Assembly (NCBI GenBank): GCA_046297495.1
Contig: JBKBIP010000030.1
Location: forward strand, 7,907 to 71,906
DNA from: JBKBIP01 sp046297495
GTDB lineage: Bacteria > Planctomycetota > Planctomycetia > Gemmatales > Gemmataceae
Reading direction: 5' to 3'
DNA length: 64,000 bases
The notes beneath the pieces are model-generated. The model searched no databases and was not told the origin of the DNA. It saw only the letters and a program-made list of their open reading frames with translations. Numbering within the stretch: the first letter of the stretch is position 1; each line of letters opens with the position of its first letter. This document shows, piece after piece, positions 59,521-64,000 of the stretch. The translations under genes were made by a program, and so were the position numbers.

Positions 59521-60580
59521 AATGGTGATTTGCGTTCTTGGATTGTCGTGCTACTTGGCGCCGCAAGCGCCGAAGCAGGGCGGCCATGTCGGCGGGCAAT
59601 GGTGACGTCCACGACAGACGCTGGCCGCTGACCGGATGCGTGATTGCCAGGAAAGCCGCGTGCAGCAGCGGGCGAGTGGCGTCGCTGGTATCGGGAAGTG
59701 GTTGGCCATGCACGGGCCGGTCGTACACGCGCTCGCCGCACAAAGGAGTTCCCTTCTCCCCGAGATGAATCCGCGCCTGATGGGTCCGGCCCGTCTCCAG
59801 CCGGCATTCGATCAGGGTGAAATCCCCCAATTCCTCCACGATGCGCACATGCGAGATGGCCCGCTGTCCCTGATGGGAGTCGGCGACGCTACCGCGCCGG
59901 CCATCACCGCGATCCCGAATCAGAAATGATTCGATCCGCTCCGACCGAGCCTGGCCGCGCACCAAGGCCAAATAGTGGCGTTCTACCGTGTGTGCTCGAA
60001 ACTGCTGGCTCAAATGCCGTTCAGCGGCCGGCGTGCGAGCGAATACCACCAAGCCGCTCGTGTCCCGGTCGATGCGGTGGACGGCGCGCAACGGCCGCGC
60101 GGACTTCCCTTCGCGTCGGGCCAACAGTGCCGGTAACACGTCGGCCAGCGTCGGGGGTAGAAACTTCCGCGCGCGCGCGCCAAATTCCTCGGCTTCATGT
60201 CGATGGCGCATCGTGGTCAGGCCGGCGGGCTTATCGACGACAACCACATGCTCATCGGCGTAACGGATGATCGACGGCTTGACGCCTTGGGGGAGCTCGC
60301 TGGACCTACGTAGGGGGACGGCAAACGGCGAGGATTTGCTGCGCCTGGCAGTGGGTGCGGCACGGGATCGGTCCGGCTTGGCTGGCAACAGGATATCCAG
60401 GCGTTGCCCAGCTTTAAGACGTTGGGAGGGATTGCGACACGTTCCACTGCTGAGCCGCACCCGTTCATCCTGCACGAGCTGCCGCGCCTGCGACCAGGAT
60501 AATCCCAGTCGCTTCTTCAACACCGCCGCGACGGATTGACCGGCCTCGGCGCGAGACACAATGATACGGCGCGGGGACAT
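59519..60580 (-). CDS. RluA family pseudouridine synthase with S4 domain
   Basis: The 353-residue enzyme starts at 60580 (MSPRRIIVSRAEAGQ). Residues 10-65 form an S4 RNA-binding domain (GLSWSQARQLVQDERVRLSS). A variable, Arg/Ser-rich link (70-100) follows. The catalytic block is RAVHRIDRDTSGLVVFART with Asp171, then ECRLETGRTHQARIHLGEKG and LLHAAFLAITHPVSGQRLSW. It resembles RluD/RluC-type enzymes that modify 23S rRNA, but target sites cannot be told from sequence. The 3' end abuts the palindrome. Compared with the RluA at 39212, it has the extra S4 domain. Confidence 0.93.
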   Translation of the reverse strand: MSPRRIIVSRAEAGQSVAAVLKKRLGLSWSQARQLVQDERVRLSSGTCRNPSQRLKAGQRLDILLPAKPDRSRAAPTARRSKSSPFAVPLRRSSELPQGVKPSIIRYADEHVVVVDKPAGLTTMRHRHEAEEFGARARKFLPPTLADVLPALLARREGKSARPLRAVHRIDRDTSGLVVFARTPAAERHLSQQFRAHTVERHYLALVRGQARSERIESFLIRDRGDGRRGSVADSHQGQRAISHVRIVEELGDFTLIECRLETGRTHQARIHLGEKGTPLCGERVYDRPVHGQPLPDTSDATRPLLHAAFLAITHPVSGQRLSWTSPLPADMAALLRRLRRQVARQSKNANHH

Positions 60581-60684
60581 GAGCTTCCGAAGAGGATCGA
60601 GAACATGACAAGCGAAGAGCGTCCCCCCTGGCAACAGCCCCCGCTGCCAAGGGGTTTACCCTCTCCGCTTGTCGTAGCCTTTCA

Positions 60685-61362
60685 TCACTCCGCCATCGTG
60701 GCGCCAAATAAGGTCATGCCCAAACCCAAGGCGGTCTTCTGGCCAGCAGCGGTCGCGTCCATCTTGGTCAACAACAGCATGATGTTGCCAGGACGCGAAG
60801 CCAAATCCGGCGCTTCCATGGCCTTGGGATTGGGGAACAACAGGAGGATGCCAGGGTGACTGCGTCCCGTCGCGCCGGAGCTAAGATCAAACAGGTCTTC
60901 CGGGTCCATGACGGCGGGCGTCTTTTCCCGCGCGGCGGGCACGAGCAGCAGGAATTCGTTATAGGGGGCCGTTCCCATGTGGTCGCCGTCCATTGGCTGC
61001 GACGCCATCCGCAGGGTATAGACGCCCGGCTTGATCTTCTGGCGGCGGAAATCACTCCACATCTGCGTGAAACGGATCGCCCCGATAAACGTCGTCGGCT
61101 CCACTTGGGTGTAGCGCAAGCTGGTCTCGGTCGCGGGAAGCGGCTTGGCCACTTCCAGGTTTTTCCGCAACCAGATTTCGCACAGGGGTTTCCCCTTGTC
61201 ATCCGCCACCAGCAAAACGCGATCGGAGAGCAAGTCGCGGAAAGGCTCTTTCAATTCGCTGGGGGGAGCTTTGGTTTCAGTCTTGACGGTGTATGGTTCA
61301 TCAGCCCGGACACTTGGCAGCAGCAGACTCATCACCACGGCCCCGAACAGGCAGCGCAACAT
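60685..61362 (-). CDS. Exported protein of unknown function
   Basis: The 225-residue protein starts at 61362 (MLRCLFGAVVMSLLLPSVRA), a clear signal peptide, with GGAGAG 8 nt upstream; the longer frame is discarded. The mature part is a beta-rich domain with RVLLVADDKGKPLCEIWLRK, a TFIGAIRF strand, and GVYTLRMASQPMDGDHMG, patterns seen in DUF2911-like proteins of Bacteroidetes and planctomycetes. Such proteins have no known role. It follows the DUF1326 gene by 120 nt and may be in one transcript with it. Confidence 0.75.
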   Translation of the reverse strand: MLRCLFGAVVMSLLLPSVRADEPYTVKTETKAPPSELKEPFRDLLSDRVLLVADDKGKPLCEIWLRKNLEVAKPLPATETSLRYTQVEPTTFIGAIRFTQMWSDFRRQKIKPGVYTLRMASQPMDGDHMGTAPYNEFLLLVPAAREKTPAVMDPEDLFDLSSGATGRSHPGILLLFPNPKAMEAPDLASRPGNIMLLLTKMDATAAGQKTALGLGMTLFGATMAE

Positions 61363-61482
61363 ATAAGCTCTCTCCATTAAAAACGGATTCGCTGGCTCCT
61401 CACGGGCGGGCGCGAACTCAACGCCAGCCGGGGATCGGCCAACGAATCCTACGTTGGTGAGGTCACGGGCGAACACATGGCA

Positions 61483-62145
61483 TTAGCGAACCGCGAACGA
61501 GCCGACATAGGCCCCACGCCGTTCGGAATCGCTCCAGGTGCTGTTGAAGCCAGTGCCGCTGAACATGTGCTCGACAGCGACGGCAGCATTGGCCTTCACG
61601 CCTTTGGCCAGGGGCGGATAGTAATTGCTCTCGTTGCCGCAGCCCTTGTCATGTTTGTGATCCAGGCAGCGGGTTTCGATGCGGGCCACGCCGGCATCTA
61701 GGCGGAAGCAGCCTCCTTCTTGGCACTGGCAGTTGATGAGGTCAATGGGGGCGGAATCCACCTTGATCACGTTGTCCAACAATTTGCCGGCCTGTTGCCG
61801 CGCGAACTGCAACAGCGCATCCCGCTGGGCGGCATTGGCTCGTTGATCGACAATCATGATGGCCCTGCCCTGGCTGGTTTGCAACTGGCCGAGCGTATCA
61901 CTGGCCGCCACCACGGCCACCACCGACAGACCATCCAAGGGGACGTTATCCAAGCTCCCTTGTTCGATCTTCCAGCCGATCACCGCATGACGGCCCGAAA
62001 GCCCGGTGTCGGCATTGGCGAAGCAAGGGCCGGTATAGACATCACAGGTGCGCGCCTCGATATATTGACCGGAAATGCCCGCGGCATCAACCGGCAAGGC
62101 CGCCATCATCACAACCACAGCGGCGACGACAAAGCAACGTTGCAT
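61483..62145 (-). CDS. Exported DUF1326 domain protein
   Basis: The 220-residue protein has a signal peptide (MQRCFVVAAVVVMMAALPVD) and then GISGQYIEARTCDVYTGPCF, the typical opening of DUF1326. Other conserved parts are AVIGWKIEQGSLDNVPLDGL, NCQCQEGGCFRLDAG and ETRCLDHKHDKGCGNESNYY. The many Cys residues, in C-x-C and single forms, suggest metal binding or disulfides. DUF1326 is found in many bacteria, with unknown function. It precedes the DUF2911-like gene on the same strand. Confidence 0.85.
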   Translation of the reverse strand: MQRCFVVAAVVVMMAALPVDAAGISGQYIEARTCDVYTGPCFANADTGLSGRHAVIGWKIEQGSLDNVPLDGLSVVAVVAASDTLGQLQTSQGRAIMIVDQRANAAQRDALLQFARQQAGKLLDNVIKVDSAPIDLINCQCQEGGCFRLDAGVARIETRCLDHKHDKGCGNESNYYPPLAKGVKANAAVAVEHMFSGTGFNSTWSDSERRGAYVGSFAVR

Positions 62146-62485
62146 GAATGGGTTCCTCCGTATGCAAGAGCGGTGAGACGAATTAAGGGAAGGAATCAGT
62201 CTAAAGGATTATTGTTGACGGAAAAGCGAGCGGCGTCAAGAGTCTCTCTCGCTTCGCTTTGGATCGTTCGCGCGATGATGGATCGTTTCACGCGTCCTTC
62301 ACTCCCTACGCGCGACGATTCAGCTAGCATGGCGAAAAGACGCTTATTCCGCGCTTGTGGGCGCGGCGTGCTCGGGGGGAGCGGTATTCACATAGGCGAT
62401 GGATAGCTTAATTCCACGGAAGGTGCGAAAAGGGGCCGGTTAAGTTATGAATAATCTAACCGGACTCCTTTCCCCTGTCTCGTCT
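62146..62485. other. Intergenic region with weak repeat arms and a small hairpin
   Basis: A 340-base spacer. It holds degenerate arms of the ATCGTTTC repeat family at about 62281-62325 (TGGATCGTTTCACGCGT facing ACGCGCGACGATTCA) and the CCGGTTA/TAACCGG hairpin at 62435-62464. No gene is supported. Confidence 0.45.
62435..62464. repeat. Short inverted repeat CCGGTTA/TAACCGG
   Basis: CCGGTTA at 62436-62442 pairs with TAACCGG at 62457-62463 with a 14-base loop. It lies about 20 nt beyond the 3' end of the Rpn-like fragment and could be a weak terminator. Confidence 0.5.
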
Positions 62486-62908
62486 TTACCATTGCAGTTG
62501 CTCGAGCGTATCCGCTTTCAGCACTTGCCGCAGCAAATCCTTGAGCTGGTCCACCGACTTCACCTGCGCGACGCGCTCCCGAATCGCCGGCGTGAGGCTC
62601 CCGAATTTCGTCTCCATGGCCCAGATCAAAGCTTCTTGCTCGCCTTCGATCTTGCCTTCTTCCCGGCCGATTTGGATGAGTTCCTTGCCAGATTGAGTCT
62701 CGCGCAGATCGGCTAATTCGCCCAATAACATGTTCTCAATTTCCTTTTTGCCCTTGTGTTTGAGACGCTGCTCCAGCCAGCTCACGAACACATCCAATAG
62801 CGTGGCTTTGATCGATTCGGACAAGGAGCTGTTCTTGATTTGATTGTAATACGCGGCCGCGTTCGTTTCGAGGGTTTGTTCGCTGCTAAGTAGCACCGGT
62901 TGAAACAC
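62486..62908 (-). pseudogene. C-terminal fragment of an Rpn / PD-(D/E)XK nuclease family gene
   Basis: The 140-residue frame corresponds to the C-terminal half of Rpn-type (recombination-promoting nuclease, transposase-like) proteins: SWLEQRLKHKGKKEIENMLL, DLRETQSGKELIQIGREEGK and a helical end with EGEQEALIWAMETKFGSLTP. The catalytic N-terminal nuclease half is missing. The upstream 70 bases before the SUMF1 gene show no family likeness. It may be a remnant of an inactivated gene or use a start inside an older gene. It lies immediately after the SUMF1 gene on the minus strand. Confidence 0.65.
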
Positions 62909-62979
62909 CGCCTCCGCTACGCTCGGCGGCGGCCCGACCCGATGCCTCCGCTACCTGGCTGGCCGGCTAGAGCTTCGCT

Positions 62980-64000
62980 TCACGGAACTCGAGCGAGCCG
63001 GAGTCCGATGGAGTTGGTGCGGGTGGCCGGACCATTCCGGGGCCGGTGGCTCACCGCGCAGTTCGAAGCGGCGTTGGACCAGGACCCGCCGCGATGCACG
63101 CGCTCCGGGGCGCCGGTCGTCGCGTTCTTCAACATCTCCTCATTCCACTCGCGCACGTTGCCGTGAATATCATATAAACCAAATCCGTTCGGCTTCAGCT
63201 CCCCCACCGGGTGCGACTTGTTCCCGCTGTTCTGGCTGTACCACGCGTATTCCGCCAACTGGGCGTCATCGTTCCCGAAGCAATACTTCGTCTTCGTCCC
63301 TGCCCGACAGCCGTGCTCCCATTCCGCGTCCGTCGGAAGATGGTAGCCAGTGCCCCCGAGGATTTTTACCTCCGCCTCCTCGATGAAGAAGGCGGCGTTG
63401 CGATTCTTGACCTCAAGGGCGTAGTACGGCTTCAAGCCCTCGCGCGCGCTCAGCTTGTTGCAAAACTCCACGCAGTCGTACCAGTTCACCTGCTCCACCG
63501 GCAGATTCGGTCCTTTGAAAGTGCTGGGATTGTACCCCATCACGTTCGTCCACTCCTCCTGCGTCACCTCGTATTTCCCCAGCCGATACGGGTACTTCAC
63601 CATCTCCCCCGGCGGGATCAACGTCATGACGATGCCGGTCGGACTTTTCTCCTCGATGGGCACCTTCAACTTCGCCGCCCAGGCCGCCTGCACTTCCTTG
63701 GCGTTGGTTTCGTCCAGCGGCGGCGGCTCCTTGGCGGCGGGGACGACCGGCGGGGGAACGACAGGTGGGGTCGGCGTGGGGACGCCGGGGTCTTGGACGC
63801 GCACCGCCAGGTAGCCGATCAAGCTCACCACCAGCAGCGTGACCAGCACCGCCGCGCCGCCCAGCAGCAGCCGGCGCTGCCAGTGTGGCGGATTGTCCGT
63901 CGATGCGGTGTCACTGCCAGCCATGTAGGCGAAGGCGCTGGTCGCCGACATCGACTCGGCAGGCGAGCGGGGGGGGTCAAGACCCTGGTGGGAAACAGCC
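62980..64000 (-). CDS. Membrane-anchored SUMF1 (FGE-sulfatase-type) domain protein, 5' end outside the window
   Basis: The frame is open from the window edge to the stop at 62980. Immediately after QGLDPPRSPAES an ATG (63951) could be a start, but the open frame suggests a longer upstream part. A membrane span (LLLGGAAVLVTLLVVSLIGY) follows, then a Pro-rich linker. The C-terminal 240 residues are a SUMF1-type domain: IPPGEMVKYPYRLGKYEVTQ, then TGYHLPTDAEWEHGCRAG, GLYDIHGNVREW and the end HRPRNGPATRTNSIGLRLA. These domains include formylglycine-generating enzymes that mature sulfatases, but many in planctomycetes are other non-heme or structural versions, often fused to Ser/Thr kinases. Whether it serves the two sulfatases here is unknown. 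Confidence 0.85.
   Translation of the reverse strand, partial: AVSHQGLDPPRSPAESMSATSAFAYMAGSDTASTDNPPHWQRRLLLGGAAVLVTLLVVSLIGYLAVRVQDPGVPTPTPPVVPPPVVPAAKEPPPLDETNAKEVQAAWAAKLKVPIEEKSPTGIVMTLIPPGEMVKYPYRLGKYEVTQEEWTNVMGYNPSTFKGPNLPVEQVNWYDCVEFCNKLSAREGLKPYYALEVKNRNAAFFIEEAEVKILGGTGYHLPTDAEWEHGCRAGTKTKYCFGNDDAQLAEYAWYSQNSGNKSHPVGELKPNGFGLYDIHGNVREWNEEMLKNATTGAPERVHRGGSWSNAASNCAVSHRPRNGPATRTNSIGLRLARVP

Overview
This window looks like chromosomal DNA of a planctomycete, most likely a member of the Gemmataceae or a near relative. The basis is family content: TIGR03067 and TIGR03000 domain proteins, two sulfatases, two exported sialidase-type BNR proteins, Tat-exported Gfo/Idh oxidoreductases, a large DUF4838 protein, WD40 proteins, a Ser/Thr kinase with an outside domain, a SUMF1-domain protein, Uma2 and Rpn-type nuclease relatives, and a DnaK with a roughly 16-residue insert. 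GC content is high. I see no rRNA, tRNA, CRISPR array or intact transposase. One assembly gap of 98 N lies at 13818-13915.

Layout. 1-1463: a HEAT plus WD40 protein cut by the window edge. 1799-4266: ribD and a CCA-adding type nucleotidyltransferase, convergent. 4354-11794: a tight minus-strand set, transcribed sulfatase, DUF4838/CBM9 protein, sialidase, Gfo/Idh oxidoreductase, which reads as a glycan-processing operon. 12136-23660: small hypotheticals, a 5'-truncated Uma2, a second sialidase, an integral membrane protein, an ImmA/IrrE-like protein, an exported putative toroid protein, a lipoprotein hydrolase, a second Gfo/Idh, a TIGR03067 protein and an HU-like protein. 24229-28939: pheA, dnaK and a DRG-like GTPase with a TGS domain. 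29192-32784: second sulfatase, a frameshifted WD40 remnant, a cysteine desulfurase and an intact Uma2.

32932-37673 is the housekeeping run ffh, rpsP, trmD, rplS, yraN, tyrS; rimM is missing from its usual place and a large inverted repeat sits there instead. 37963-42744: a hypothetical, an SDR, an RluA synthase, a CtpA-type protease and a Cys/Gly-rich TIGR03000 protein followed by a textbook terminator. 43230-53306: a 959-residue membrane protein, an M20 peptidase coupled to a PHB-depolymerase-like esterase, a FlgI-like lipoprotein joined to HEAT-like repeats, and a kinase with a transmembrane segment and a beta-helix-like outside domain. 53673-59463: a lone molybdopterin oxidoreductase, an APC permease, and a translationally coupled exported protein with one TIGR03000 domain and three tandem SAM-methyltransferase domains. 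59519-64000: a second RluA, two small exported proteins, an Rpn fragment and a SUMF1 protein cut by the window edge.

A recurring theme between genes is inverted repeats. One family with the core ATTCATCGTTTCGCG and its complement recurs at least eight times, with paired changes in both arms. Two other nested hairpin families are also present. The most unusual coding features are the triple-methyltransferase exported protein, the FlgI/HEAT lipoprotein and the sulfatase to Gfo/Idh operon.
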